The notes beneath the pieces were generated by a model. It was not told the origin of the DNA, searched no databases, and worked only from the letters and a program-made list of their open reading frames with translations. A DNA stretch of 64,000 nt from CAVZXS01 sp963779325. Lineage in GTDB: Bacteria; Bacteroidota; Bacteroidia; Chitinophagales; Chitinophagaceae. Positions 35,104-47,012 of the stretch are shown piece by piece (positions within the stretch are counted from its first letter, which is position 1; the number at the start of each line of letters is the position of its first letter). The translations under genes were made by a program, and so were the position numbers. Location: contig CAVZXS010000014.1 in assembly GCA_963779325.1 (NCBI GenBank), forward strand, positions 81,357 through 145,356, read 5' to 3'.

Positions 35104-36774
35104 ATGACAAAGAATAAAAAATATAAAGTATATGCCCTGATGTTGGTAGCAGCATTAGCAGGGTGTACAAAATTGGATGAGAGCCTTAATAATACCCTCA
35201 CCAATCAACAAACATCTGCTGCTTTAGGTGCGTCAGGTACCGGTTTGTTATTAAAAACGGCTTATACTGATTTAGCAGGCCCTTTTAATGACGTGGGTCA
35301 ATTACTAAACCTTACAGGAAATGCATCTGATGAATCTTTGGTACCGACAAGAGCCGGCGACTGGGATGATAATGGTGCCTGGAGAGTTATGCATAATCAT
35401 AGTTGGACTGCTGATTTGGGTTCTATGCTGAATACGTTTAACAGCCTTAATAAAATAAATTTTGATGCTACTAACGTATTAGCTTTTAACCCTACGCCGT
35501 CTCAAGCTGCTGAGGCGAGATTTTTAAGAGCTTATGCTCTTTATAATCTTTTAGATTTGTATGGACAATATCCTTTCAGAAATCCGGGCGATAATCTTTT
35601 GAACGCCCCGGAAGTAAAAACCGGAGCCGCTGCTATTGATTTTATTATTGCTGAGCTTAATGCAATATTGGCCACCGTACCGGCTGCAAACGCCAATATT
35701 AATTACAAAGCAAACCCTGACGCTGTAAGAATGTTATTAATGCGTTGCTATTTAAACAAAGGAGCTTTTGCCAACAGGGCTACACCAACTTTTGCAGATG
35801 CAGATATGCAGCAGGTAATTACGTTGGGTAATGCTATTATAAATTCAGGTCGTTATTCTTACACGCCTAATTTCTTTGATAATTTCAGTGCTGACAATAC
35901 CTCAAAAACCAAAGAAGGTGTATGGGCATACGAAAATAACAGCGGTGCCGCACCCACTAATGTTGATATGAGATCTTTCTGGCACAGAACATTACATTAT
36001 AATTCGTATACGCCCAAAGCACCTAATGCCGGTTGGAATGGCTTCTCTACGGTCGCTGAATTTTATAACACTTTTGGTGTGTCTTCAGTTCCTACTCAAA
36101 CGCCTGCTGATACTTTACTTGATACAAGGATTGGTGGAAGATTCTATTCAGGTGTTACTGACAAGTCTGGCCTGAGACCCGGATTACTAATAGGACAGCA
36201 ATATGATGAAACCGGTGCAAAATTGCATTACAGAAACTGGGTTGCTGCTGACGGTCCTGATGCGAAATTGCTGAGTTTCAACCCTGTTATCGGTGCGGGC
36301 ATGATTGAAAATACACCGGGTCTATTAGAGGTAACAGGTATTCGTGTAATGAAATATTTACCTGATTTTTCCGGAGGGAACTATGATGGAGAAAGATTGG
36401 CCGGAAACGACTTAATTATTTTCAGGTATCCTGATGTAGCATTAATGGTTGCAGAAGCACATATGAGAAAAGGAACCCCGGACAATGCACTGGCTTTATC
36501 ATTAGTAAACGGGCTTCGGACTGCCAGAGGCGCCGCACCTTTAGCATCAATGACATTGGTAGCAGCAACAAACTTTGCGCCCAATACTCTTTTAGCTGAA
36601 AGAGGAAGAGAATTATATTGGGAATATGTAAGAAGAACAGACCTTATTCGCTTTGGTGTATTTTTAAGACCTTGGCCATATAAGCCTGCCGATGATCCGA
36701 AATACCTGGTTTATCCGATTCCTTCACAGGCATTGGCGGCAAACCCTAACTTAAAACAAAACCCGGGTTACTAA
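35104..36774 (+). CDS. SusD/RagB family nutrient-binding lipoprotein
   Basis: A 556-residue protein with a lipoprotein signal (LMLVAALAGC, lipid Cys at about residue 21). Tetratricopeptide-like SusD pattern: AEARFLRAYALYNLLDLYGQYPF at about 140-160, FRYPDVALMVAEAHMRKG, and the C-terminal LLAERGRELYWEYVRRTDLIRFG and NPNLKQNPGY end. SusD proteins cap the SusC barrel on the outside and bind the glycan. Ligand unknown; FRNPGD and the absence of a hydrolase next door give no sugar. A terminator follows, then the FG-GAP genes. Confidence 0.93.
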   Translation: MTKNKKYKVYALMLVAALAGCTKLDESLNNTLTNQQTSAALGASGTGLLLKTAYTDLAGPFNDVGQLLNLTGNASDESLVPTRAGDWDDNGAWRVMHNHSWTADLGSMLNTFNSLNKINFDATNVLAFNPTPSQAAEARFLRAYALYNLLDLYGQYPFRNPGDNLLNAPEVKTGAAAIDFIIAELNAILATVPAANANINYKANPDAVRMLLMRCYLNKGAFANRATPTFADADMQQVITLGNAIINSGRYSYTPNFFDNFSADNTSKTKEGVWAYENNSGAAPTNVDMRSFWHRTLHYNSYTPKAPNAGWNGFSTVAEFYNTFGVSSVPTQTPADTLLDTRIGGRFYSGVTDKSGLRPGLLIGQQYDETGAKLHYRNWVAADGPDAKLLSFNPVIGAGMIENTPGLLEVTGIRVMKYLPDFSGGNYDGERLAGNDLIIFRYPDVALMVAEAHMRKGTPDNALALSLVNGLRTARGAAPLASMTLVAATNFAPNTLLAERGRELYWEYVRRTDLIRFGVFLRPWPYKPADDPKYLVYPIPSQALAANPNLKQNPGY

Positions 36775-36811
36775 TAACAAAAATTAGTATCTGTTTTTAT
36801 TATAATTTCGT

Positions 36812-36846
36812 AAAAGGTCATTGAAACTTCAATGGCCTTTTACTTT
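36812..36846 (+). terminator. Terminator between SusD and first FG-GAP gene
   Basis: AAAAGGTCATTGAA (36812-36825) pairs with TTCAATGGCCTTTT (36828-36841) with one G-T pair and a T-rich tail. It should reduce read-through from SusCD into the three FG-GAP genes. Confidence 0.7.
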
Positions 36847-36879
36847 TAAACTAAACCTTGAACGCCCTTGTTTTTTGTA

Positions 36880-39800
36880 ATGAAAAAATACTTAATCTAT
36901 TTCGCCGTTCTGTTATTACCGGTTTTGTTTATTGCTTGCAAAAATCAAACTGGTGGTACGAACGAAAATTTATTTGAACTCTTAAGTAATACCGGAATTG
37001 ATTTTAACAATAAAGTTGTTGATGACAGTCTGGAGAATGGATTTTTATTCAGAAATTTTTATAATGGCAATGGTGTTGCCTTAGGGGACATTAATAATGA
37101 TGGTGTTGCCGATGTGTTTTTAACTTCAAATACAGGTACGAATAAATTATACCTCAATAAAGGCAATTTTCAATTTGAAGATATAAGTGAAAAAGCCGGT
37201 ATTATAAAAGATGATAAATGGAATACCGGGGTTGTTTTTGCAGATGTTGATGGTGACGGATGGTTAGATATTTATGTTTGCTCTTCGGGCCATATGGGAA
37301 CCGGTACCAGGCAAAACAAATTATACATAAATAATCATAACAGCACGTTTACAGAAGCAGCTGCAAAATTCGGTCTTGATATTTCTGCTTATACTACGCA
37401 AGTCTCTTTTTTTGATTATGATATAGACGGTGACCTGGATTGTTTTATGATCAACAACAGTCCGATCCCCATCAACCAGTTAAATTTTGCAAATCGCAGA
37501 GATTTGCCTGACAGCTTATGGAAAATTGCAGATTTTTTAAAGGGAGGCGGCGATCATTTGTACAGAAACGATAATGGTTTTTTTAAAGAAGTTACTTCAC
37601 AGGCCGGTATACATGGCGGGTTGATCAGTTTTGGTTTAGGCGTTTCGGTAAGTGATATTAACAGTGATGGCTGGCCGGATGTTTTTGTTTCCAATGACTC
37701 TTATGAAAGAGACTATCTATACATCAATCAGAAAAACGGAACTTTTAAAGATGAAATGGAGCAGTGGTTTCAGCACACAAGTTTTTCTTCAATGGGCGCT
37801 GATATTGCTGATATTAATAATGACGGTTATCTTGATTTGTTTACAACGGATATGCTGCCAACAGATGATTACAGGTTGAAGACAACCGGCTCCTTTGATA
37901 ATATCAGCTTGTTTAATTCTAAACTAAAATCAGGATTTTATTACCAGTACACAAAAAATTGTTTGCAACTCAACAATAAAAACGGAAGTTTTATTGATAT
38001 TGCCCGATATAGCGGTGTGGCTGCAACAGATTGGAGTTGGGGGGCATTAATTTTTGATATGGATAATGACGGTTGGAACGACTTATACGTTTGTAACGGA
38101 GTTAATAAAGATGTTACCAACTTGGATTTTATGGATTTTTTTGCTAATGACTTTAATCAGAAAATGGTTTTATCAGGGAAGAAAGAGCCGATAGACAAAA
38201 TACTAAAAGAAATTCCTCAAACACCGTTGCCTAATAAAGTTTACCGCAATAATAAGGATTTAAGCTTTAGCGATGTTGGGGCCGAATGGGGTATGGCCCA
38301 ACCTACATTTTCCAATGGTGCTGCTTATGGCGATTTGGATAATGACGGCGACCCGGATTTAGTAGTATGCAACCAAAATCAACCTGTATATATTTATAAA
38401 AACAAATCAAGAGAGCTTAATAAAAACAATTACATCGGGTTTTCTTTGAAAGGAAAAGGTGCTAATCATTTCGCTGTAGGCAGTAAAGTGCAATTATTTA
38501 TCGGGTCTCAAATTCTTACACAGGAATTGATTCCGAGCAGGGGCTTTCAATCATCAGTGGATTATAAACTGGTTTTTGGCTTAGGTAAAAATACAAAAAT
38601 TGACTCCGCTATAATTACTTGGTCCGATCGAAGTAAAAATAAATTTGATACTCTTTCGCTCAACCGGGTGCATAATTTTAATCAAGCACAATTGAAAACA
38701 TCTCCACCGGAAAATATTGATGAAAAACCTGTTGAGACATTATTTTCAAAAGAAGAAACTATTTTTGAAAAGCATCAGGAGAATGAATATGTTGATTTCG
38801 ATAACGAAAAAATCATGCCGCGAGCTCTTTCTCGTGAAGGCCCCTATGGAGCTACCGCAGACGTAAATGGCGACGGGCTTACAGATATTTACATTGGCGG
38901 TGCGCAGGGCATGATCGGGCAATTGTATTTTCAAACTTCGACCGGTGCTTTTATAAAAAAAGAGGAAGTTGCTTTTAAGCCATTTTTTGATTTCGAAGAT
39001 GCAGCGAATCTTTTCTTTGATTATGACAAGGATGGCGACATGGATTTACTTATTTGTCCCGGTGGTAACAATCACCCCCTAAACAGCAGAGAATTGCAAT
39101 TGAGGCTGTTCAATAATGACGGGAAAGGAAACTTTGCTTTAAACGCTAATGCCTTCCCGAACATGAATATGAACATTGCTGTTGCTGCGGTAAATGATTT
39201 TAATAACGATGGCTTTCCGGATATTTTTATTGGTGCACGAAGTTATCCCGGAGTTTACGGTAAAGATCCCTGAGTTATTTATTTGCAAATGACGGCAAGG
39301 GTCATTTTATTGATATTGCACAAACAAAAAATACGAATATTGCCCAAATAGGCATGGTAACCGGCGCTGTTTGGGAAGATATAACAGGCGATAAACAAAA
39401 AGAATTAATTATTGTTGGAGAATGGATGGCGCCAAGAATTTTTACTTTTAATAAAGATCACTTTGACGAATTAAAAACAAATATCAACGATAAGTTTGGC
39501 TGGTGGCAATCGCTTTCAGTTGCGGATGTAAATAATGACGGTAAAAATGATTTGATTTTAGGAAATATCGGAAAAAATTTTTACTTAAACCCGGGAACAA
39601 AAGCCCCTGCGAAATTATGGCTGAATGATTTTGATAAAAACGGAGATGTCGATAAAGTAATGTCTTATACGATTAACGGAAGAGACATGCCTGTATTTCT
39701 AAAACGCGACATGCAGGAGCAACTTCCCGGACTCAAAAAAGAAAATTTGAAACATAGCGAGTATGCTGATAAATCGATACAGAACCTCTTTTCAAAGGAT

Positions 39801-40208
39801 ATGATTACATCTTCAATTATAAAAAAATTTACTTACGCCCCGTCTTGCGTGGCTATGAATGAAGGGAACGGCAACTTTACCGTAAAGGAGCTGCCGGTAA
39901 TGTCACAACTTTCGTGTATCAATGCGATAAAGCCCATTGATATTAACGGAGATGGTTTTTTAGATTTAGTAACCGGCGGCAATCAGTTTGGTTTCTTGCC
40001 GCAGTTTGAAAAATTAGACGGCAGCTTTGGCGATGTTTTAGTTAATAACGGTGCAGGTGATTTTGTTTGGCAGGAGAATAAAAAAACCGGCCTGAATTTG
40101 AGAGGTGAATTAAGAGATATCAAGACTATAGAAAATTCTAAAGGAGTATTCTTGTTATTCCTTCAGAATGATGAATACCCTGTTTTGTATAAGCTTAAAT
40201 CACTTTAA
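36880..40208 (+). CDS. FG-GAP/VCBS repeat lipoprotein with ASPIC/UnbV domain, copy 1 (frameshifted)
   Basis: About 1,109 residues over two frames. The lipoprotein signal MKKYLIYFAVLLLPVLFIAC starts at 36880. Repeated calcium-type loops (DINNDGVAD, DVDGDGWLD, DYDIDGDLD, DINSDGWPD, DMDNDGWND) show an integrin-like beta-propeller; then IPSRGFQSSVDYKLVFGLGKN marks the ASPIC/UnbV domain, followed by a second propeller (ADVNGDGLTDIYIGGA). A one-base loss in GATCCCTGAG (39268-39271) breaks it; LSYLFANDGKGHFIDIA continues in the next frame. Surface-exposed and probably carbohydrate- or protein-binding; no catalytic motif. Confidence 0.85.
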
Positions 40209-40304
40209 GAATGAAATTAATTTGCAGGATACTTTTATAGACGGAATTTCAAAAAATTTTAGTACAAACATCCAAAATGTGATACCCTTCGGGATATAGA
40301 ACAA

Positions 40305-43300
40305 GTGAAAAAGCAACTACTCTGCGCAGCGCTATTTTTTTTATTGATTACTTTCTCCTGTAAGCGGCAGGGAGAGGTCAAACCTTTATTTCAATTGATT
40401 GAGAACTCAGGAATTGAATTTGTAAATAAAGTACAGGATAATGATACTATCAATATACTCAACTACCGAAATTTTTATAATGGAGGAGGCGTAGCTACAG
40501 GCGATATAAATAATGACGGTTTAGCAGATGTTTTTTTTACTGCCAATCAGGGGAGTAATAAACTTTTTTTAAATAAAGGTAACCTGAAGTTTGAAGACAT
40601 TTCTGCAAAAGCAGGATTTATTGATAAACAACAGTTCAGTACCGGTGTAGTTATGGTTGATATTAATGCCGATGGATGGCTGGATATTTTTGTTTGTAAT
40701 GCAGGCAGTATGCATAATGCTGCTTTAAGAAGCAATCAACTTTTTCTAAATAATAAAGATTTAACTTTTACAGAAAGTGCAGAAAAATTCGGTCTCAAAG
40801 ATTCAGGCTACACTACACAAGTAAGTTTTTTCGATTATGATTTAGACGGTGATTTGGATTGTTTTAAAATTGACAACAGCCCGGTTCCCGTAAATAGCCT
40901 GGGTTACCCTAAACAACGTGATGTTTTTGCAGAGAAATGGAACGTACCTGATTATTTAAAAGGAGGAGGCGACCATTTGTATCGTAATGACGGCGATTAT
41001 TTTAAAGAGGTTACGCAGCAAGCAGGCATCCATGGTACGCTAATGAGTTTTGGCTTGGGAGTTACAGTTGGGGACGTAAATAATGATAACTATCCCGATG
41101 TGTATGTTTCCAATGATTTTTTCGAAAGAGATTATTTATACATCAATCAAAAAAACGGCACTTTCAAGGATGAGTTAGAGCAGAGGATGCAGCACAATAG
41201 CTATGCTTCTATGGGAGCTGACTTCGGCGATATAAACAACGACGGTTACCCCGAAATATTTACAACTGATATGTTACCTGCTGATGATTATCGCCTTAAA
41301 ACAACATTAAGTTTTGATGATATAGACCAATATCGCTTAAAGGAAAGAAATGGATTCTTTCATCAGTTTTTACAAAATACATTGCAATTAAATGATGGTA
41401 CCGGAAAGTTTAAAGACATTGCAAATTACAGTGGCGTGAGTGCATCAGAATGGAGCTGGGGGGCGTTGATGTTTGATGCGGACAATGACGGCTTTAACGA
41501 CCTTTATGTATGTAACGGTATTTATCGGGACCTTACTAACCAGGACTTCCTGAGTTTTGATGCAAATGAAATAAAGGGTAAGATAATAGCGACAGGGCAG
41601 AAGAATCTATCCGAATTAGTCGATAGAATCCCGTCTATTGCCGTACCAAATAAAATGTTTCGCAATTTGGGTAATTTAAAATTTGAAGACAAGGGTATAG
41701 ATTGGGGATTTGATAGGAATTCATTTTCTAATGGGGCTGCTTATGCTGATTTAGATAATGACGGTGATTTGGATATTGTTATAAATAATGTAAATGAACC
41801 TGCTTTTGTTTTTAAAAATATGACCTCGAAGCAGGCCAAAAATAATTTTATCGGACTTTCGTTAAAGGGTACAGGTAAAAATACTTTTGCCGTTGGCAGT
41901 AAAATAGCAGTGTACAGCGGCAACAAAATATTTAGCAGGGAAGTTATACCAAGTCGTGGTTTTCAATCGTCGGTTGATTATAAACAAAATATTGGGCTCG
42001 GGGGTATTGCTGAGATTGACTCCTTAGTTATTATATGGCCTGATCTAAAATTTACAACAGTAATACATCCTGAGCTCAACAAATATCTTGTATACACACA
42101 ACCCGCCGGTGCCGCAACTACTTATAGTAATTCTATAAAACCCACCGAACCGTTGTATGAAGCTGTACCGACAGTTTTTGAAAAACATATCGACGATGAT
42201 TTTACAGATTTTTACAGGGAAAGAGGGGCGCCTCAAATGCTTTCGCATGAAGGACCCAAAGCAACAGCTGCGGATATTAATAGTGATAATTTGGATGATA
42301 TTTATATTGGAGGAACGATAGCTAAGGCAGGTCGGTTATATGTACAAAATGCATCAGGAAGCTTTACTCTTAAAGGTGAACCGGCATTTGATCAATTTAG
42401 AGGATTCGTTGATGGGGCCACGCTTTTTTTTGATTGTGATAACGATGGAGATAATGATTTGCTTTTATGCTCGGGAGGAAATGTTGCAATGCCTGCAAGC
42501 AGGGAATTGCAACATCGCCTGTTTTTAAATGACGGCGAGGGAAATTTCACAATTTCTAAAGCTGCATTTCCGTCAAATAAAGACAATATAAGTGTAGCTG
42601 TCTCAAATGATTTTGACAGAGACGGCGATTTGGATTTATTTGTTGGAGCAAGATGTGTCAGCGGCGAATACGGGCTTACACCTCAAAGCCACGTTTATAT
42701 TAATGACGGCAAGGGAAATTTCAAAGATATGCCTGCGGATAAGTGCAAGGGTGTAATTGACGCCGGGATGGTCACGGGTGCTCTATGGGTTAATATTGAC
42801 GGCGATGAAACAAAAGAATTAGTAATAACCGGCGAATGGATGGCGCCCCAAATATTTAAATACGCAAATAATAATTTTAAAGTTATAAAAACCAATCTTA
42901 ATAATAAACGGGGATGGTGGCAAACAGTTGCTGCAGCGGATTTGAATGATGACGGAAGACAAGATTTGATTTTTGGGAATATCGGTGAAAACTTCTATTT
43001 GCAGCCTGATAAAAAGAACCCGGTAAAATTATTTTTAAATGATTTTGATAACAACGGACAAACAGATAAAATAATAACAAGATCAGTTGACGGGAAAGAT
43101 AAGCCCGTATTTATGAAAACCGAATTGGAAAGCCAGATGCCGATTTTGAAAAAGCAAAACCTTCGAAATGCTGATTATGCAACAAAATCAGTATATGATT
43201 TATTCAATAAAGAGCGAATAAATGAGGCTTCAATAAAAGAGGTTAATTACACTGCTTCATGTATTGCATATAATAGCAGTAATGGGGTCTTTGCATTGCA

Positions 43301-43640
43301 AAATTTACCAACCGGTGTTCAACTGTCTTCGGTAAAATCTGTTATAACCGCAGATGTTAATGGTGATGGAAAAATTGATTTGATAACGGGCGGTAATGAA
43401 TTTGGTTTTCAACCGCAGCTGGGTCGCTTGGATGCAAGTACAGGCGATATATTGATCAATCGCGGGAAAGGTATTTTTTTCGTATTGACGCAAAGTCAAT
43501 CCGGTTTTATATTGCCCGGGCAGGTAAGAGATATTGTAGCAGTAAGGAGAAAAGATAAAACTAATTTTTTATTCCTTCAAAATAATGAGTATCCTGTTTT
43601 GTACGAGAAAAGAAACAATAACATATCAACAAAAAAATAA
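40305..43640 (+). CDS. FG-GAP/VCBS repeat lipoprotein with ASPIC/UnbV domain, copy 2 (intact)
   Basis: A 1,111-residue intact protein with a GTG start. Signal LLCAALFFLLITFSC, lipid Cys near residue 19. It has the same architecture as the flanking paralogues: first propeller with DINNDGLADVFF, DYDLDGDLDCFKIDNSPVPV and DVNNDNYPDVYVSNDFFERDYLYI; ASPIC/UnbV segment (IPSRGFQSSVDYKQNIGLGG); second propeller with DINSDNLDDIYIGG, DFDRDGDLDLFVGAR and DLNDDGRQDLIFGN; end ATGLF-type absent. Being intact, it is the reference for the two broken copies. Ca2+ binding by the DxDxDG loops is likely; the function is not known. Confidence 0.88.
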   Translation: MKKQLLCAALFFLLITFSCKRQGEVKPLFQLIENSGIEFVNKVQDNDTINILNYRNFYNGGGVATGDINNDGLADVFFTANQGSNKLFLNKGNLKFEDISAKAGFIDKQQFSTGVVMVDINADGWLDIFVCNAGSMHNAALRSNQLFLNNKDLTFTESAEKFGLKDSGYTTQVSFFDYDLDGDLDCFKIDNSPVPVNSLGYPKQRDVFAEKWNVPDYLKGGGDHLYRNDGDYFKEVTQQAGIHGTLMSFGLGVTVGDVNNDNYPDVYVSNDFFERDYLYINQKNGTFKDELEQRMQHNSYASMGADFGDINNDGYPEIFTTDMLPADDYRLKTTLSFDDIDQYRLKERNGFFHQFLQNTLQLNDGTGKFKDIANYSGVSASEWSWGALMFDADNDGFNDLYVCNGIYRDLTNQDFLSFDANEIKGKIIATGQKNLSELVDRIPSIAVPNKMFRNLGNLKFEDKGIDWGFDRNSFSNGAAYADLDNDGDLDIVINNVNEPAFVFKNMTSKQAKNNFIGLSLKGTGKNTFAVGSKIAVYSGNKIFSREVIPSRGFQSSVDYKQNIGLGGIAEIDSLVIIWPDLKFTTVIHPELNKYLVYTQPAGAATTYSNSIKPTEPLYEAVPTVFEKHIDDDFTDFYRERGAPQMLSHEGPKATAADINSDNLDDIYIGGTIAKAGRLYVQNASGSFTLKGEPAFDQFRGFVDGATLFFDCDNDGDNDLLLCSGGNVAMPASRELQHRLFLNDGEGNFTISKAAFPSNKDNISVAVSNDFDRDGDLDLFVGARCVSGEYGLTPQSHVYINDGKGNFKDMPADKCKGVIDAGMVTGALWVNIDGDETKELVITGEWMAPQIFKYANNNFKVIKTNLNNKRGWWQTVAAADLNDDGRQDLIFGNIGENFYLQPDKKNPVKLFLNDFDNNGQTDKIITRSVDGKDKPVFMKTELESQMPILKKQNLRNADYATKSVYDLFNKERINEASIKEVNYTASCIAYNSSNGVFALQNLPTGVQLSSVKSVITADVNGDGKIDLITGGNEFGFQPQLGRLDASTGDILINRGKGIFFVLTQSQSGFILPGQVRDIVAVRRKDKTNFLFLQNNEYPVLYEKRNNNISTKK

Positions 43641-43654
43641 GATTGATTATTCGG

Positions 43655-46600
43655 ATGCGTAAAACTGGCTTATATATTTTTTGCTTATTGTCCATAACTT
43701 ATTGTTATTCTTTTTTTTCATGCAAAAGCAAAGAAAACTCTGCTCCTTTTATTTTGTTTGAAGTCTTAACGGATGACAAAACAGGTTTGGATTTTAATAA
43801 CCGGGTAGTGCCAACTGAGAGTTTCAACATGTTTAAGTACATGTATTTTTATAATGGCGCCGGTGTCGGAGCGGGAGATTTTAATAATGATGGATTAATT
43901 GATTTATTTTTCGCATCTAATCGGGGAGACAATAAATTGTACATTAATGAGGGCAAGCTGCATTTTAAAGATGTAACAAATGAAACAGCAATTCCTCAGG
44001 ATAAAGCATGGTCAACCGGCGTATCTCTTGTAGATATTAATAGTGACGGCCTGTTGGATATTTATGTTTGCAGAGTTGGAAAATTTGAGGTACTAAACGG
44101 TACGAATCAATTGTTGATTTGCAAAGGAATAAAAAATAATATCCCTTTCTATGCAGATGAAGCACAGCAATATGGTTTAGACTTTTCGGGTTTCAGTACA
44201 CAGTCTGCTTTTTTTGATTATGATATGGATGGAGATTTGGATATGTATTTACTTAATCATTCCATTCATCAAAACAGTTCTTACGCTCCGAGGAATAATT
44301 TTGCAAATACATACAGCCCTTTATCAGGTGACAGACTGTATCGGAATGACGGCAGTCATTTTAGTGATATTACGCGACAAAATAAAATTAACAGCACAGA
44401 AATCGGGTACGGCCTCGGTATTGCAGTAAGCGATATTAATTTGGATGGTTGGCCTGACTTATATATTGGAAATGATTTTCATGAGAACGATTACCTCTAT
44501 ATCAATCAAAAAGACGGGACATTTGCTGACGAAAGCGAACAGCGGTTGATGCACACAAGTAAATTTTCAATGGGTGTAGATATCGCTGATGCAACTAATG
44601 ATGGGTTCCCGGAAATAATATCGATGGACATGCTTGCAGCCGATCCGTATATTTTAAAACGTTCATTAGGTGATGACGATTATGATGTTTTTTTTAGTAA
44701 AATTTCTTCAGGTTATAATTACCAGTATTCCAGAAATAATTTGCAGTATAACAGACGTAACGGTAAGTTTAGCGAAACGGGTCAGTACTCAGGCGTTTCG
44801 GCTACTGATTGGAGCTGGGCGCCGTTGTGGATGGATTTTGACAATGATGGATTGAAGGATCTGTTTATTTCCAATGGTATCCCTAAGCGACTTAATGATA
44901 TGGATTATGTAAATTTTATTTACAATAGTGAGATTCAGCAAAAGATTAAGAATAATGACATGAAGGATAAGGATATGGTGTTGATGAAAAAATTTCCGGA
45001 AATTAAAATTCCTAATAAGTTTTATAAAAACTCGGGCGATTTGAAGTTTCAGGATATGGAAGTTAATTTGGCAAATGATCTTCCTGCTTATTCAAACGGA
45101 GCGGTGCATGCCGATTTTGACAATGATGGAGATTTGGATGTAGTGGTAAACAATATTAACGACCCTGTATTACTTTATGAAAACAAAGTGAATAAAGAAG
45201 TTGCTAGATAATTTTGTTTCGATAAAATTAGCAGGTCCTGAAAAAAACATAAATGCCTTAGGATCGAAACTTGTTTTATTTAAAGGAATAAATATTGAGA
45301 CGTATGAAAAGAACGCTGCAAAAGGCTTTATGTCCGTCATGCTGAAATACCGATGCATATAGGGCTGGGTAAATCAAAAATTGATTCTGCATTTCTGATA
45401 TGGCCCGATAATTCTTTCCAAAAAATTGCATTTGATACTTTATCGAAATATTTTTCATTCACTTATAAAAAGGGACTGTTGCAATTCAATTACAGCAGTA
45501 TTATTGATTTTAAGAAAAAAAGCTCAAACCCTGTAACTGATATTGCTAAAGAAGTAGCATTAGACTATTTTCATACGGAGAATGTTTTTAATGAATTTGA
45601 CAGGGAACCTCTGTTGCCGCATATGCTTTCAACAGAGGGTCCTGCACTCGCCGTTGCAGATATAAATAATGACGGGTTGGATGATGTTTTTATCGGTGCA
45701 GCCAAAACAAATCACAGTGCTGTTTTTCTTCAACAGCCAAACGGAAAATTTGCAAGAACAGTACAACCTGAAATGTTTAAGGACAGTATGTACGAAGATG
45801 TGGATGCAACTTGGGCTGATGTTAATAATGACGGGAATATTGATTTAATAATTGCTTCAGGCGGTAATGAATATTACGGAACAGATGAGCATTTACTTCC
45901 CCGCGTATATTTGAATGACGGCCGGGTAAATTTCAGAAAATCAGCAAATTCTTTTGACAGTATATATGTGACGGCATCATGCATTGTTGCAAATGACTTT
46001 AACGGTGATGGTTTTATTGATTTGTTTTTAGGCGGCAGAACGGTACCATGGAATTACGGAGAAATTCCCCGTTCGTATTTATTACAAAACGATGGTACAG
46101 GAAAATTTACGGATGTTACGTATATATATGCAAAAGAGTTGGCAAAAATCGGGATGGTTACCAATGCGGTTTGGTTTGATATTGATAAAGACAATGATAA
46201 AGACTTGGTTGTAACTTGTGAGTGGGGAGGAATAACTGCATTTATTGCTGATAAAAGAAAATTCAAAAGGAAAGAGCTTATTGATAAAAAAGGCTGGTGG
46301 AATTTTGTACTCCCGGTTGATATTGATAACGACGGGGATGCAGATTTAATTGCGGGTAACCTCGGTCTTAACAATCGGCTGCCGGCATCAGCAAATCAAC
46401 CGGTGAGGTTATATTTTAATGATTTTGACGACAACGGGAAAAAGGAACAGGTACTCACTTATTATGTAAAAAATAAGGAAGTTACTTTTGCTGCAAAAGA
46501 TGAGTTACAAAGACAGATACCCAATGCTTAAGAAAAAATATAATTATGCCGAAGATTTTGCAAAAGCTAATTTTAAAGATATCTTTCCTGCTGAAAAAAT

Positions 46601-46994
46601 TAAAAACGCAGCTGTTTCTTCGGCGAATTATTTTGCGAATGCTGTATTAGTGAACAACGGTAATTTAAACTTTACTGTACAGGCTTTACCGTGGGAAGCG
46701 CAACTGACATCTTACCGTGATGCAGCCGTTGCCGATGTTAATAATGATGACTTACCTGATATTATTTTAGCGGGTAATTATTACAACAATACGATTCACG
46801 CAGGCAGGAGTGATGCTGATTACGGAACAATCCTGGTAAATAGAGGAAAAGGTAATTTTATTTGTGAAAGCATGAACGGGTTAATTATAAAGGGGGAAGT
46901 GAGGCGCATCCGCACCTTGAAAATTGGTAATGAACTAACTTATATTTTAGCAAAAAATAATGATACTGCGGCTGTACTGAATTTTTTAAAATAG
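43655..46994 (+). CDS. FG-GAP/VCBS repeat lipoprotein with ASPIC/UnbV domain, copy 3 (three frameshifts)
   Basis: About 1,113 residues. The ATG at 43655 gives MRKTGLYIFCLLSITYCYSF and a lipid cysteine; the frame extends 12 bases upstream to a TTG. The first propeller is in frame. One extra base near 45191-45205, one missing base near 45331-45336 and one extra base near 46519-46526 split the gene, yet the bridging frames read as the expected NFVSIKLAGPEKNINALGS, HAEIPMHIGLGKSKIDS and LKKKYNYAEDFAKANF. It begins 14 bp after copy 2 ends, so the two are cotranscribed. It is the most diverged of the three copies. Confidence 0.82.
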
Positions 46995-47012
46995 CATAAG
47001 GCTTGCCGAAAT

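Noticed and set aside
38746..38934. Short minus-strand ORFs across the FG-GAP and SusC genes
   Set aside because: They are shadows of Asp/Asn-rich repeat codons, with no start context or similarity.
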